Source: Enterovibrio calviensis DSM 14347
GTDB taxonomy: Bacteria > Pseudomonadota > Gammaproteobacteria > Enterobacterales > Vibrionaceae
DNA: 64,000 nucleotides
Reading direction: 5' to 3'
Assembly (NCBI RefSeq): GCF_000621165.1
Contig: NZ_JHZA01000008.1
Coordinates: 124,001 to 188,000, forward strand
The notes below the pieces were generated by a model that made no database searches, had not been told where the DNA came from, and worked only from the letters and a program-made list of their open reading frames with translations. The stretch's first letter is position 1, and each line of letters starts with the position of its first letter. A program made the position numbers and the translations under genes. This document shows, one piece after another, positions 23,776 to 35,254 of the stretch.

Positions 23776-24435
23776 ATGACGTTTAAAACTACATCGAAAA
23801 GAAGCGTGACTAAGCCCGCTTCAAACCCTAATTTCCGACGCACTTCACGCCGCCGGACCGATAAACCTGCAAAGCCTAAAGGGCCGACCAAAGTCATCAT
23901 ATTCAATAAACCTTTCAACACGCTGACACAGTTCACCGGAGAGCCTAATGATTCAACCTTGGCAGACTTTATTCCTGTCAAAGATGTGTATGCGGCTGGC
24001 CGATTAGACAAAGACAGCGAAGGGCTGCTTGTGTTGACGAATGACGGCATCTTACAAGCTCGCCTCACCCAACCTAAATCCAAGTCACCCAAAGTCTATT
24101 GGGTGCAAGTAGAAGGCATTCCTTCCGTCGAAGCCGTCAAACAGCTCCGTGAAGGCGTAGAACTTAATGACGGCTGGACGCTACCTGCTGGTGTGGAAAT
24201 CATGGAGGAGCCGGAACTGTGGGAACGAAACCCGCCGATTCGTCATCGTCCTTCAGTGCCAACCACGTGGTTAGCTATCACGCTTGAGGAAGGCCGAAAT
24301 CGTCAAGTTCGCCGCATGACTGCAGCGATCGGTCACCCAACCTTACGCCTAGTGCGATATCAAATGGCGGGTTGGACGGTAGAAGGACTGCAACCGGGTG
24401 AATGGAAAGAGGTTTCACCGCCCCAAAAACAATGA
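23776..24435 (+). CDS. rluE: 23S rRNA pseudouridine(2457) synthase
   Basis: RsuA/RluB/E/F-family pseudouridine synthase, 219 residues. The catalytic Asp is in [18 protein letters not shown]. The N-terminal ~38 residues are very basic (Arg, Lys, Thr) and the S4 domain seen in RsuA or RluB is missing, which is the RluE architecture. The C-terminal motif [20 protein letters not shown] is present. The gene is divergent from icd, as in E. coli, which supports the assignment. Confidence 0.95.
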   Translation: MTFKTTSKRSVTKPASNPNFRRTSRRRTDKPAKPKGPTKVIIFNKPFNTLTQFTGEPNDSTLADFIPVKDVYAAGRLDKDSEGLLVLTNDGILQARLTQPKSKSPKVYWVQVEGIPSVEAVKQLREGVELNDGWTLPAGVEIMEEPELWERNPPIRHRPSVPTTWLAITLEEGRNRQVRRMTAAIGHPTLRLVRYQMAGWTVEGLQPGEWKEVSPPQKQ

Positions 24436-24520
24436 AAATGTGATTGAGTTCTCATCTGTAACAGCGCAAAGGATTCTGGTAAACTCTGCCACCGATTTAA
24501 TTGGAGCTAGAAATTTCGTC

Positions 24521-25633
24521 ATGTCAGATAACAGCAGCAAAAAAGTTATTGTCGGTATGTCCGGCGGCGTCGACTCCTCAGTGTCCGCCTATTTACTGAA
24601 GCAACAAGGCTATCAGGTAGAAGGCCTTTTCATGAAAAACTGGGAAGAAGACGACAACGACGAGTACTGTTCGGCAGCGGAAGATCTGGCCGATGCACAA
24701 GCCGTTTGTGACAAGCTTGGTATTGAGATGCACACCATTAACTTTGCAGCTGAATACTGGGATAACGTCTTTGAGCACTTCCTGACCGAATACAAGGCAG
24801 GGCGCACTCCAAACCCCGACATCCTTTGCAACAAAGAAATCAAGTTCAAAGCCTTCTTGGAATTTGCCGACGAAGTGCTAGAAGCAGATTACATTGCAAT
24901 GGGTCACTACGTTCGTCGCTCCTTCCCGACACAGGAAGGCGAAGCTGTGCAAATGTTGCGTGGCGTTGATAACAACAAAGACCAAAGCTACTTCCTTTAT
25001 ACCTTGAGCCATGAGCAAGTTGCGCGCAGCCTGTTCCCGGTAGGGGAATTGGAAAAGCCTGAAGTTCGCCGCATTGCGGAAGAACAAGGTCTGATCACTG
25101 CTAAGAAGAAAGACTCGACGGGTATTTGCTTCATTGGCGAGCGTAAATTCACCGACTTCTTATCAAAATATCTACCCGCACAGCCGGGTGTGATTGAAAC
25201 CACTGAAGGTCAAGCCATTGGTGAACACCAAGGTTTGATGTACCACACGTTAGGCCAGCGCAAAGGCCTTCACATTGGTGGTCAAAAAGGCGGTGGCGGC
25301 CTAGAAGCTGCTTGGTATGTGGTCGACAAAGATGTTGAACGCAATGTGTTGATTGTTGCTCAAGGCCATGATCACCCACGTCTATTTTCAAAAGGACTGG
25401 TAGCGGCTCAGCTGCATTGGGTCGATCGTAAAGTGATTACCGAACCATTGAAGTGCACCGTAAAAACACGATACCGCCAACAAGACATATCATGTACCAT
25501 CGAGCCCATTGATGGAGACCAGATCAAAGTTATCTTTGATGAACCGCAAGCAGCGGTAACGCCTGGTCAATCCGCGGTATTTTATTCCGGTGATGTTTGC
25601 CTAGGTGGCGGCATCATCGAGCAGCGAATTTAA
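24521..25633 (+). CDS. mnmA: tRNA-specific 2-thiouridylase MnmA
   Basis: Introduces the 2-thio group at wobble U34 of tRNA-Lys, -Glu and -Gln. The 370-residue protein has the PP-loop [16 protein letters not shown] for adenylating the tRNA. The two catalytic Cys lie in ILCNKEIKF and [14 protein letters not shown] choose ATG 24521 (MSDNSSKK), since the family starts just before [10 protein letters not shown]; the frame opens earlier, inside rluE. GGAG lies 13 bases upstream. mnmA-hflD-purB is a conserved operon order. Confidence 0.97.
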   Translation: MSDNSSKKVIVGMSGGVDSSVSAYLLKQQGYQVEGLFMKNWEEDDNDEYCSAAEDLADAQAVCDKLGIEMHTINFAAEYWDNVFEHFLTEYKAGRTPNPDILCNKEIKFKAFLEFADEVLEADYIAMGHYVRRSFPTQEGEAVQMLRGVDNNKDQSYFLYTLSHEQVARSLFPVGELEKPEVRRIAEEQGLITAKKKDSTGICFIGERKFTDFLSKYLPAQPGVIETTEGQAIGEHQGLMYHTLGQRKGLHIGGQKGGGGLEAAWYVVDKDVERNVLIVAQGHDHPRLFSKGLVAAQLHWVDRKVITEPLKCTVKTRYRQQDISCTIEPIDGDQIKVIFDEPQAAVTPGQSAVFYSGDVCLGGGIIEQRI

Positions 25634-25646
25634 GGAGCAATCGTCA

Positions 25647-26267
25647 GTGGCTAATACTTTATTTGATCGAACAATCGCGTTCGCAAGTATCTGTCAATCC
25701 GTCAAATTAGTGCAGGAAGTGTCGCGCACAGGTACCTGTGATGCCGACGCACTGAGCGCCAGTTTGAAGAGTATTATCGTCACTAACCCCGCTTCTACAC
25801 TGGAGGTTTTCGGCAACGAAGAAAGCCTCACAGTGGGTTTGAATACGCTCATTGGTGAACTGGACAACAGTCCCGGTGGCAGTGAGCTGACTCGTTACCT
25901 TATCAACTTACTTGCGTTGGAACGCAAACTCTCTGGTCGCCGCGATAGCCTCGCGCAATTGGGAGACCGCTTAGAGACCGTCCAGCGCCAAGTGCAACAC
26001 TTTGACCTGCTTGATGAACAAATGATAAGCAACCTTGCCAGTGTTTATTTGGACACGATTAGCCCATTGGGCCCGCGTATTCAAGTGACTGGCAACCCAG
26101 CCCAACTGCAGCAAACTGGCGTTCAACATCGCGTGAGAGCATTGCTGCTTTCCGGGATCCGCAGCGCTGTGCTTTGGCGTCAGGTTGGCGGCAAGCGCCG
26201 TCATCTTATCTTTGGCCGCAAACAAATGATTGAGCAGGCCAAAATCATCTTAGCCCGAAATTCGTAA
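25647..26267 (+). CDS. hflD: High-frequency lysogenization protein HflD
   Basis: A 206-residue, mostly helical, peripheral membrane protein. In E. coli it binds phage lambda CII and limits lysogeny; its housekeeping role is unclear. Family features include [18 protein letters not shown] and the Arg-rich end [15 protein letters not shown] choose GTG 25647 with AAGGAG nine bases upstream. A frame opening at 25605 overlaps mnmA and lacks a family match. The gene is sandwiched between mnmA and purB in the usual order. Confidence 0.95.
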   Translation: MANTLFDRTIAFASICQSVKLVQEVSRTGTCDADALSASLKSIIVTNPASTLEVFGNEESLTVGLNTLIGELDNSPGGSELTRYLINLLALERKLSGRRDSLAQLGDRLETVQRQVQHFDLLDEQMISNLASVYLDTISPLGPRIQVTGNPAQLQQTGVQHRVRALLLSGIRSAVLWRQVGGKRRHLIFGRKQMIEQAKIILARNS

Positions 26268-26273
26268 TAATAA

Positions 26274-27659
<1,386 letters not shown>

Positions 27660-27696
27660 GCGATTGTTCTTTCTGCCACTGCGCGCAGATTGATTG

Positions 27697-27723
27697 AAGC
27701 CCGGTTCTGCCGGGCTTTTTATT
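27697..27723 (+). terminator. purB terminator
   Basis: GCCCGG/CCGGGC stem with a TTCTG loop, followed by a T-rich tail. Confidence 0.9.
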
Positions 27724-27752
27724 TCTCTCGCGTCTCTGCATATTCACCATGC

Positions 27753-27806
27753 TTGGGTATATACCCAATCAACCTGAATCCTGCATCTTCAGGTTGTTTG
27801 GGTATA
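27753..27806. repeat. Short palindromic repeat related to the 9.2-kb element
   Basis: TATACCCAATCAACCTGAA, then TCC, then TGCATCTTCAGGTTGTTTGG and GTATA form a compact inverted repeat (27760-27806). It looks like the two ends of the 9184-9467 element joined without an interior. A further palindrome, TTGGGTATATACCCAA, overlaps its left edge at 27753-27768. It lies just upstream of roxA, and an in-frame upstream extension of roxA would translate the repeat. Confidence 0.7.
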
Positions 27807-27841
27807 TACTTGAGCCCATTCTTAGAAAACTGCACACCCTT

Positions 27842-28975
27842 ATGTATCAGTTAAATTTCGATCTAAACGCGTTCCTATCAACACACTGGCATAAAAAGCC
27901 AACCATCATTCGCAACGGTTTCGTTGAGTTTGATGACCCAATCACGCCAGACGAGTTGGCTGGATTGGCGATGGAAGAAGAAATCGATTCACGCTTTGTG
28001 ACGAACCTCGATGGCAACTGGCAAGCCCAGCACGGCCCTTTTGAGAATTTCGATGACTTCCCAGACACCCACTCTCAACTGATCATTCAAGCGGCGAACC
28101 ACTGGCACCCAGGGTTACGTGAATTGGCAGAACCCTTCCGTGTGTTGCCAAACTGGTTGTTTGACGACGTGATGATCTGTTTATCTATGCCCAATGGCGG
28201 CGTAGGTCCACACATCGATCAATACGATGTGTTCATCATTCAAGGTATGGGCAAACGTCGCTGGCGCGTGGGCGACAAAGGCGAATACAAAGACGCTAAC
28301 CACCACACAGGTTTACGTCAAATTGAAGGCTTCGACCCTATCATTGATGAAGTGCTAGAGCCGGGCGATATTCTGTATATCCCACCAGGTTTCCCACACG
28401 AAGGGAACACCATCGATGTATCCATGAGTTACTCAATTGGTTACCGTTCGCCGAAGAAGCTAGAGCTTCTAAGCGGCTTTGCAGACTACGTGCTGACCAA
28501 CGAGTTGGGTGATATTCACTACTACGATCCCAACCTGCAAACTCGCGATGAACACGGCATGATCCCAACCGCTGAATTTGACGCGTTGAACAACATGCTG
28601 ATGAAGCTGTTGAACGACCCGAAAGCCAAATCACGCTGGATGGGCGAGCAACTGAGCCAGTCGCGCCATGAACTCGATATTATGCCTGCAGAGCCACCAT
28701 GGGCTGCGGATGAGCTATTCCAATTCATGGATGAAAACTTGGTGCTTGAAAAGGTTTCTGGCCTAAAAGCGCTATACCATGAAGACGACCTGTCGGTGAT
28801 TTTCCTGAACGGCGAGTCCATTGAACTGCCTGAAGGCTGCGAGGCCGCTGCACGCGTACTTTGTGACCAAGAAGCATTCTCTGGCGAAGACCTTGGAGAC
28901 ATTGCGTCAAATCCTGCGTTGCTGGCACTCCTGCTGAGCCTGTGCAACCAAGGTTACTGGTACCCACAGGCCTAA
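27842..28975 (+). CDS. roxA: Ribosomal protein uL16 arginine hydroxylase (JmjC oxygenase)
   Basis: RoxA/YcfD is a 2-oxoglutarate and Fe(II) oxygenase that hydroxylates an arginine of ribosomal protein uL16. The 377-residue protein has the JmjC iron ligands in GGVGPHIDQYDVFIIQ (HxD) and in IPPGFPHEG (distal His). A C-terminal helical and winged-helix part follows. I choose ATG 27842 (MYQLNFDLNAFL), matching the E. coli N-terminus and length. The open frame extends upstream through the palindromic repeat, which would add 31 spurious residues. Confidence 0.96.
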   Translation: MYQLNFDLNAFLSTHWHKKPTIIRNGFVEFDDPITPDELAGLAMEEEIDSRFVTNLDGNWQAQHGPFENFDDFPDTHSQLIIQAANHWHPGLRELAEPFRVLPNWLFDDVMICLSMPNGGVGPHIDQYDVFIIQGMGKRRWRVGDKGEYKDANHHTGLRQIEGFDPIIDEVLEPGDILYIPPGFPHEGNTIDVSMSYSIGYRSPKKLELLSGFADYVLTNELGDIHYYDPNLQTRDEHGMIPTAEFDALNNMLMKLLNDPKAKSRWMGEQLSQSRHELDIMPAEPPWAADELFQFMDENLVLEKVSGLKALYHEDDLSVIFLNGESIELPEGCEAAARVLCDQEAFSGEDLGDIASNPALLALLLSLCNQGYWYPQA

Positions 28976-29006
28976 GCCTGAATGTCGTACAGAAAAAACA
29001 CCTAAG

Positions 29007-29035
29007 AAAAAGCCTTCCATGCGGAAGGCTTTTTT
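29007..29035. terminator. Bidirectional terminator, roxA/oppF
   Basis: AAGCCTTCC/GGAAGGCTT stem with an ATGC loop and A/T runs on both sides, between the convergent roxA and oppF. Confidence 0.9.
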
Positions 29036-29088
29036 GTCTTTGACGAACTGCTATGACTCGCTGAGTGTCACTTTATCGGTGTTCGTGT

Positions 29089-30084
29089 CTACAAGTGAAC
29101 CTGCAAGCAAGATACCGCATGAACATCCGAACCTAGCAATGTTGGTCGTTTCTGGGCACATGTTTCCGTAGCTTGAGGGCAACGGGTGCGGAACACGCAG
29201 CCCGACGGCGGGTTCATCGGTGATGGCAACTCGCCTTCCAACATTTGAATTTTCTTGTTCCGCTCTTTGATAGGATCCGGAATAGGAACCGCAGACATAA
29301 GTGCGCGTGTATAAGGGTGCTGAGGGTCGCTAAACAACGACTTACCTTCTGCCAACTCAACCGCATTACCCAGGTACATGACCAATACGCGGTCAGAAAT
29401 GTGTTTCACCACAGACAAGTCATGCGCAATGAAAATCAGGCTCAAGCCCATTTCTTGTTGCAGTTCTTTCAGCAGATTCACAACCTGCGCTTGAATTGAC
29501 ACATCAAGTGCCGACACCGGCTCATCACAAATAACCAACTTAGGTTTTAAGATAAGTGCGCGCGCAATACCAATACGCTGACACTGTCCGCCAGAGAACT
29601 CATGCGGATAGCGGTTAATCACGTTAGGCAACAAACCCACACGCGTCATCATGGCTTGGACTTGCGCCTTCACTTCATCTTTAGATAGCTCAGGATAGAA
29701 GGTCTTTAATGGCTCAGCAATGATGTCACCGACGGTCATACGCGGGTTCAACGATGCCAACGGATCTTGGAAAATCATTTGAATTTCTTTGCGTTTTTCA
29801 CGCAAATCATTTCCGCCGAGTTTGGTCAGATCTTGCCCTAGCCAAACCACTTCACCTTCTGTCGCTTCGACCAAGCCAATCACAGCACGAGCAAAGGTGG
29901 ATTTACCACAACCCGACTCGCCCACGACGCCCAGCGTTTCACCTTCATATAGTTTGATATTGACGCCATCAACGGCTTTCAATACGGCTGGTTTAGCCCA
30001 AGGCCACGGAGATTTGGCGGCAATATTGAAGTGAACTTTTAGATCTTTGATATCAAGCAGAAGCTTTTTTTCTACAGCACTCAT
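29089..30084 (-). CDS. oppF: Oligopeptide ABC transporter ATPase OppF
   Basis: Cytoplasmic ATPase subunit of the Opp importer, 331 residues. It has Walker A GESGCGKST, signature FSGGQCQRIGIARAL and Walker B LVICDEPVSALD. The C-terminal oligopeptide/dipeptide-transporter extension has a Cys cluster (PPSGCVFRTRCPQATETC), which in related subunits holds an Fe-S cluster. I choose ATG 30084, with AGGAG seven bases upstream; TAATG joins the oppD stop to this start. It is last in the oppABCDF operon. Confidence 0.96.
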   Translation of the reverse strand: MSAVEKKLLLDIKDLKVHFNIAAKSPWPWAKPAVLKAVDGVNIKLYEGETLGVVGESGCGKSTFARAVIGLVEATEGEVVWLGQDLTKLGGNDLREKRKEIQMIFQDPLASLNPRMTVGDIIAEPLKTFYPELSKDEVKAQVQAMMTRVGLLPNVINRYPHEFSGGQCQRIGIARALILKPKLVICDEPVSALDVSIQAQVVNLLKELQQEMGLSLIFIAHDLSVVKHISDRVLVMYLGNAVELAEGKSLFSDPQHPYTRALMSAVPIPDPIKERNKKIQMLEGELPSPMNPPSGCVFRTRCPQATETCAQKRPTLLGSDVHAVSCLQVHL

Positions 30085-31049
30085 TACCAAGCTCCTACAT
30101 CAGAAAAACACGCACGAAGACGGCCATTTTCATAAGGCGTCAATATCGGTGATTCAGTTTTACAACGATCGGTCACACGGTGACAGCGGTCTTGGTAAGG
30201 ACAACCTGGTGGCAGTTTCATTAGGTTTGGCGGATTACCCGGAATGGTAGGCAATACATCGCCTTCCACATCCAAACGTGGGATCGCTTTGATGAGTCCT
30301 TCCGTGTACGGGTGGCTAGGCGTATAGAAAATCTCGTCTACCTTGCCATATTCCATGGTGCGTCCTGCATACATCACCAGTACTTTGTCACACGAACCGG
30401 CAACCACACCGAGGTCATGGGTGATCATAATGATGGACGTGTTGAACTCTGACTTAAGTTCATTCAAGAGTTCCATGATCTGTGCTTGTACTGTCACATC
30501 TAGTGCTGTCGTGGGTTCGTCAGCAATCAATAGCTTGGGACGACACAACAATGCCATAGCGATCATCACACGTTGACGCATACCCCCCGAGAACTCATGG
30601 GGATACATAGTGATTCGCTTGCGTGCTTCTGGGATTTTCACCGCTTCCAGCATGCGAACGGATTCTTCAAACGCTTCCGCTTTACTCATGCCTTTGTGCA
30701 GCATAAGCACTTCCATCAACTGGTCACTGACTTTCATGAACGGATTCAGCGACGTCATTGGGTCTTGGAAAATCATCGCAATCTGTTCAGCACGAATCTT
30801 ATTCAGCGCTTTCTCAGGCAAGTTGAGAATTTCATTCCCTTCGAATTTAGCACTGCCTTTAATCACACCATTTTTCGCAAGCAGCCCCATGATAGCAAAC
30901 ACGGTTTGGCTCTTGCCTGAACCTGACTCTCCGACAATACCCAGCGTTTCACCACGCTCAAGAGAAAAATTCAAATCATTCACTGCGGTGACAAAACCAT
31001 CTTGGGTTTTAAACTCTACGCGCAGATCTTTAACATCTAATAGGCTCAT
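30084..31049 (-). CDS. oppD: Oligopeptide ABC transporter ATPase OppD
   Basis: Second ATPase of the Opp importer, 321 residues. It has Walker [10 protein letters not shown], signature [15 protein letters not shown] and Walker [13 protein letters not shown]. The C-terminal Cys-containing extension is [18 protein letters not shown]. It forms a heterodimer with OppF under OppBC. The start follows oppC by 9 bp with AGGAGG upstream, and it shares a base with the oppF start. Confidence 0.97.
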   Translation of the reverse strand: MSLLDVKDLRVEFKTQDGFVTAVNDLNFSLERGETLGIVGESGSGKSQTVFAIMGLLAKNGVIKGSAKFEGNEILNLPEKALNKIRAEQIAMIFQDPMTSLNPFMKVSDQLMEVLMLHKGMSKAEAFEESVRMLEAVKIPEARKRITMYPHEFSGGMRQRVMIAMALLCRPKLLIADEPTTALDVTVQAQIMELLNELKSEFNTSIIMITHDLGVVAGSCDKVLVMYAGRTMEYGKVDEIFYTPSHPYTEGLIKAIPRLDVEGDVLPTIPGNPPNLMKLPPGCPYQDRCHRVTDRCKTESPILTPYENGRLRACFSDVGAW

Positions 31050-31058
31050 ACTTCCTCC

Positions 31059-31973
31059 TTATCGATCCTTAGGATCCAACGCGTCACGAAGACCATCACC
31101 CACATAGTTGAAGCACAACAAGGTGGTTACCATGAACAAGGTTGGGAAGGTTAACTGCCAAATAGCCACTTCCATCGTCTGCGAACCTTCTTGAAGCAAA
31201 GCGCCCCAACTGGTCATCGGCTCTTGTACGCCTAATCCCAAGAAGCTCAAGAATGACTCAATCAAAATCATGCTTGGAATAAGCAGCGTTGAGTAAACAG
31301 CAACGATACCTAGCACGTTCGGAATGATATGACGAAGGATGATGTTCTTTGTACTTACGCCACTAACGTGCGCCGCTTCAATAAACTCTTTGTTTCGCAG
31401 GCTCAGTGTCTGACCACGGACAATTCGAGCCATATCGAGCCAAGCGATTGCACCAATTGCGACAAATATCAGGAATATATTTCGACCAAAGAATGTCACT
31501 AAAACGATCACTAGGAACATGAACGGGATAGCATTCAGGATTTCCAGAGCACGCATCATCACGCGGTCAGTTCTGCCACCAATGTAACCCGATGTCGCAC
31601 CATAGACCGTACCAATCAGCACAGCAACCAACGCCCCCATCAAGCCAACCATCAGCGAGATTTGACCACCGATCAAAGTACGAACATATAAGTCACGTCC
31701 CAATGCATCCGTTCCAAAGATATGCCCTTCCGCACCCAGTGAAGGTGCAGCATGCATTGCATACCAGTCCGTATCATCAAAAGCGTATGTCGCAAAGAAT
31801 GGTCCCACAATGACCCATGCCGTAATGCACACCAGAATAAACAAGCTGGTCATTGCCGCTTTGTTTCGCATGAATCGAATACGCGCATCCTGCCAAAGGC
31901 TTCTTCCTTCTACTTCCAGTTGCGCAGAGAAATTGTCGAGAGCTTCGTTATTTTCTTCTCTTTTCAATAGCAT
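31059..31973 (-). CDS. oppC: Oligopeptide ABC transporter permease OppC
   Basis: Inner-membrane permease, 304 residues. A cytoplasmic N-terminus of about 40 residues precedes the first membrane helix (TSLFILVCITAWVIVGPFF). The permease domain carries the EAA-like coupling loop EAAHVSGVSTKNIILRHIIPN that contacts the ATPases. The segment PSLGAEGHIFGTDALGRDLY is typical of DppC/OppC proteins. It starts 10 bp after oppB. Confidence 0.97.
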   Translation of the reverse strand: MLLKREENNEALDNFSAQLEVEGRSLWQDARIRFMRNKAAMTSLFILVCITAWVIVGPFFATYAFDDTDWYAMHAAPSLGAEGHIFGTDALGRDLYVRTLIGGQISLMVGLMGALVAVLIGTVYGATSGYIGGRTDRVMMRALEILNAIPFMFLVIVLVTFFGRNIFLIFVAIGAIAWLDMARIVRGQTLSLRNKEFIEAAHVSGVSTKNIILRHIIPNVLGIVAVYSTLLIPSMILIESFLSFLGLGVQEPMTSWGALLQEGSQTMEVAIWQLTFPTLFMVTTLLCFNYVGDGLRDALDPKDR

Positions 31974-31983
31974 AATCTAAACC

Positions 31984-32904
31984 TCAATAACGAATCTTTG
32001 GATCTAACCACGCCAACAAAATATCAACAATGGCGTTAAAGATAATGAACAGCGCACCCATTAAGATGGTGATACCCATGACCAGTGAATAGTCTCGGTT
32101 AAACGCAGCGTTCACAAACAGCTTCCCTATACCGGGTAAACCAAAGATGGTTTCGATAACAACAGAACCGGTAATGATGCCCACAAATGCTGGACCCATG
32201 TAAGAAACAACGGGTAGCAAAGCAGGACGCAACGCGTGCTTGACCACGATGTAACTCATGCCTAAGCCTTTCGCTTTTGCGGTACGGATAAAGTTGCTGT
32301 TTAAGGTTTCAATCATGCTTCCGCGAGTAATACGCGCAAAAGTCGCAATATAGAGGAATGACATCGCCACTATCGGCAAAATCATGTATTGGATTGCACC
32401 GCCGTTCCAACCACCAGCAGGGAACCAACCTAGTCCAATTGAGAAGATATAAATCAGTACTGGGGCAAGCACGAATGAAGGCAGAACAACCCCGAACATC
32501 GATGTGGACATAATGACATAATCGACCCACGTATTTTGCCGCAGTGCCGCTATCGTACCTATCGTTACCCCAACCACGACAGTCAGAATAAACGCGAAGA
32601 ATCCTACCTTCGCAGAAACGGGTAGCGCAGTCCCAACCAATTCATTGACCGTATAATCTTTATATTTAAATGATGGGCCAAAATCGCCTTGAAGCACGTT
32701 GCCAAGGTAAGTGGTGTATTGCTCTGAAAGCGGCTTATCAAAACCATACTTGGCATTGATGTTTTGCATGACTTCTGGGGGCAATGGTTTTTCTGATGTG
32801 AATGGATTTCCTGGAGCGAAGCGCATCAAGAAAAATGAAATCGTAATCAACACCAACAACGTTGGTATCGCTTCCAAAATACGAGTAAAAATCAATCGAA
32901 ACAT
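31984..32904 (-). CDS. oppB: Oligopeptide ABC transporter permease OppB
   Basis: Partner permease of OppC, 306 residues with about six membrane helices. The N-terminal signature MFRLIFTRILEAIPTLLVL and the coupling loop RTAKAKGLGMSYIVVKHALR are clear. It is separated from oppA by 71 bp holding a strong hairpin, so its expression is expected to be lower than that of oppA. Confidence 0.97.
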   Translation of the reverse strand: MFRLIFTRILEAIPTLLVLITISFFLMRFAPGNPFTSEKPLPPEVMQNINAKYGFDKPLSEQYTTYLGNVLQGDFGPSFKYKDYTVNELVGTALPVSAKVGFFAFILTVVVGVTIGTIAALRQNTWVDYVIMSTSMFGVVLPSFVLAPVLIYIFSIGLGWFPAGGWNGGAIQYMILPIVAMSFLYIATFARITRGSMIETLNSNFIRTAKAKGLGMSYIVVKHALRPALLPVVSYMGPAFVGIITGSVVIETIFGLPGIGKLFVNAAFNRDYSLVMGITILMGALFIIFNAIVDILLAWLDPKIRY

Positions 32905-32923
32905 AAAGCATCCTACTTATGTT

Positions 32924-32961
32924 CAAAAAAGCATGCGTCTGCAGTTCACTGCAGACGCATG
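32924..32961 (-). terminator. Attenuating terminator between oppA and oppB
   Basis: A perfect 13-bp stem, CATGCGTCTGCAG/CTGCAGACGCATG, with loop TGAA on the transcribed strand, then CTTTTTTG. It sits directly after the oppA stop. This layout allows partial read-through, so the binding protein exceeds the membrane subunits. Confidence 0.88.
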
Positions 32962-32975
32962 AAACTACTTTTTAA

Positions 32976-34616
32976 TTATTCTGCAATGATGTACATGTCT
33001 TTCGAGTAGAGACTGTCTTGCGGGTTTTTCTCAGGGTAACCACCAACGTTTGGCTGAACCTGACGCGCTTTCACGTATTGGAAGATAGGTGCGATAGGCA
33101 TATCTTTCGCCAGTTCAGCTTCTGCAATCGCATAGAATGCATTGCGTTCTGCTTCTGACTTAGCCACCGTCATCGCGTCATCCATCGCCTTGTCATATAC
33201 CGGGCTTGAGTATTTCTGGTCATTGTTGCCATTACCCGTTTTTGCAATTGCAAGGAATGCAGACGCTTCATTGTAATCCGCACACCAACCTGCACGGCGT
33301 ACATCAAAGTTGCCTTGCTTGCTGTTGTCCAAGTAGGTTTTCCACTCTTGGTTTTCCAGCGTCACATCAACATAGTTGCCCAGCGATTTTTTCCACATTG
33401 ATTGGATGGCAACTGCCGTTTTCTTGTGGTTTTCACTGGTGTTGTAAAGCAGGGTGAAATCAAGAGGATTGCCCGCACCAAAACCTGCAGCTTCTAGAAG
33501 TTTTTTCGCTTCTTGTACACGTTCTTTTTGTGACAACGTCGCGTACTCAGGTTGGTCTGGTGAAAACCCAGTGATACCGCTGTGAGTCAAAGCATATGCT
33601 GGTGTTTGGCCCTGTCCCCAAATTGCGCCTGCGACAATGTCGCGGTCAATCGAGTAAGACAGTGCTTGGCGAACACGCACATCATTAAATGGTGCTTTCT
33701 GCGTATTGAAGCCGTAGTAGTAAGTACATAGGTACGGAGAAATTGCGACGGTTTCAGAATAATCTTTCTTCAAACGACGGAACTGTTCGTTTGGAATTTC
33801 ATCCGTCATGTGAATTTCACCAGATAGGAAACGGTTCATTTCCGCATTCTGGTTTTCGATTGGCAGGAAGGTTACTTTGTTGATAACTGTGCTGTCGTTA
33901 TCCCAGTACTGCTCGTTACGCTCTAGAACAATTTTTTCGTTAACGATCCAATCTGATAACGTATATGCGCCGTTACTTACATAATTTTCAGGCTTGGTCC
34001 ATGAGTTACCATGCTTTTCAACCGTCGCTTTATGCACTGGATACATGGTGGTGTGGGCGAGCATTTTCACAAAGAAAGGAAGTGGAACTTCGGTTTCAAT
34101 AACCAGCGTTTGGTCATCAATCGCTTTCACGCCCAGCTCATCAACTGGCTTGTTCCCCGCAATAATATCTTTCGCACCCTTCATCTGAGTTTTTTCGATA
34201 TACCACGAGTATGGAGATGCTGTTGTTGGATCAACAACGCGCTTAAAGCTGAATTCAAAATCGTGCGCAGTAACTGGGTCTCCATTTGACCACTTAGCGT
34301 CTTTGCGGATTTTAAATGTGAAGGTTTGGTTGTCTTCAGTAGACCATGACTCTGCGATACCAGGTGATGTTGAACCTTCGGCATCTTGAATCACGAGACC
34401 TTCCATTAGGTCACGAAGAACATGAGATTCAGGTACGCCTTCCGTTTTATGAGGGTCAAGCGAAGCGACTTCCGTGCCGTTTCCTCGAACAAGCTCTTGA
34501 ACGGGTGCCAGTTTAACGTCAGCAGGCACATCCGCTGCTACCGCTGAAAGTGACGTTGTTGCTACTGCCATACCTGCGCCTAAAAGTAGCGCCTGAGTGA
34601 TTTTGTTCTTATACAT
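32976..34616 (-). CDS. oppA: Periplasmic oligopeptide-binding protein OppA
   Basis: Substrate-binding component of the importer, 546 residues, family SBP_bac_5. The signal peptide spans about residues 1-28 (TQALLLGAGMAVATTSLSAVA, cut near AAD). The mature protein has the family pattern LVRGNGTEVASLDPHKTEG, LVIQDAEGSTSPGIAESW and RKDAKWSNGDPVTAHDFEFS. It imports peptides of a few residues, with broad specificity in the best-known homologues. First gene of the operon; the 560 bp upstream should carry the main promoter. Confidence 0.97.
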   Translation of the reverse strand: MYKNKITQALLLGAGMAVATTSLSAVAADVPADVKLAPVQELVRGNGTEVASLDPHKTEGVPESHVLRDLMEGLVIQDAEGSTSPGIAESWSTEDNQTFTFKIRKDAKWSNGDPVTAHDFEFSFKRVVDPTTASPYSWYIEKTQMKGAKDIIAGNKPVDELGVKAIDDQTLVIETEVPLPFFVKMLAHTTMYPVHKATVEKHGNSWTKPENYVSNGAYTLSDWIVNEKIVLERNEQYWDNDSTVINKVTFLPIENQNAEMNRFLSGEIHMTDEIPNEQFRRLKKDYSETVAISPYLCTYYYGFNTQKAPFNDVRVRQALSYSIDRDIVAGAIWGQGQTPAYALTHSGITGFSPDQPEYATLSQKERVQEAKKLLEAAGFGAGNPLDFTLLYNTSENHKKTAVAIQSMWKKSLGNYVDVTLENQEWKTYLDNSKQGNFDVRRAGWCADYNEASAFLAIAKTGNGNNDQKYSSPVYDKAMDDAMTVAKSEAERNAFYAIAEAELAKDMPIAPIFQYVKARQVQPNVGGYPEKNPQDSLYSKDMYIIAE

Positions 34617-35176
34617 GCAGATACTCCAATTTATCCTTTGCTTGCATCCATGACACTCTCCGACACGCTTAAATCGAGACGAAAACTAAGTTGCGTTTCA
34701 CCTAAATAATTCAGTGGACGACGGAGAATTGCTTGGAACATTACCAAGCATCAAAGTATTTTGCCACAAAATCGACAAAAAAAGTCACATAAAACCAACG
34801 TAGAGACAATAAGTAGCACATTACACTAACTCTATGCGTGTGATTGAACGGATACTTCAACGTTAAGGCTTATGAAAGTATAAAATTGCAGGAATCACCC
34901 ATAAAGGACAATTTATAAGCAGAATAATTTGATGTTATCGGTAAATTTCACGATATAAATCCATATTTGGTAACAATTAAAACATATAAACCCGAATCAA
35001 TTTTCACTATTTGTGCATAAATAACCACTATATTGTAATGGGTATCTCATTGGCTCAGTCTTGATCTTTCGCAATCATACGTGACGAAATGAGTGATGAT
35101 TTCCTTGGTACTCTCAACGTGCCAACGGTCAGATAATGATAATAAAATGAGCGAGTCGGGGGACTGACTACAGAGG
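34617..35176. other. oppA upstream region, no gene seen
   Basis: AT-rich non-coding stretch that should include the opp promoter. At 35132-35143 is GATAATGATAAT, which matches the first 12 bases of the Fur-box consensus (about 13 of 19 over the full box). It could be a weak Fur site or chance. I see no reading frame with a good start. Confidence 0.4.
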
Positions 35177-35208
35177 ATAAAAAAGCCAGTAGGATTTGCT
35201 ACTGGCTT
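35177..35208 (-). terminator. Terminator of the 52-residue small gene
   Basis: On the minus strand, AAGCCAGTAG/CTACTGGCTT with a CAAATC loop is followed by TTTTTTAT. It lies 47 bases after the small-gene stop. Confidence 0.85.
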
Positions 35209-35254
35209 CGGTACGATAATTGTTTTTCGTGATTCGCAAAATTTCTATAAAAAG

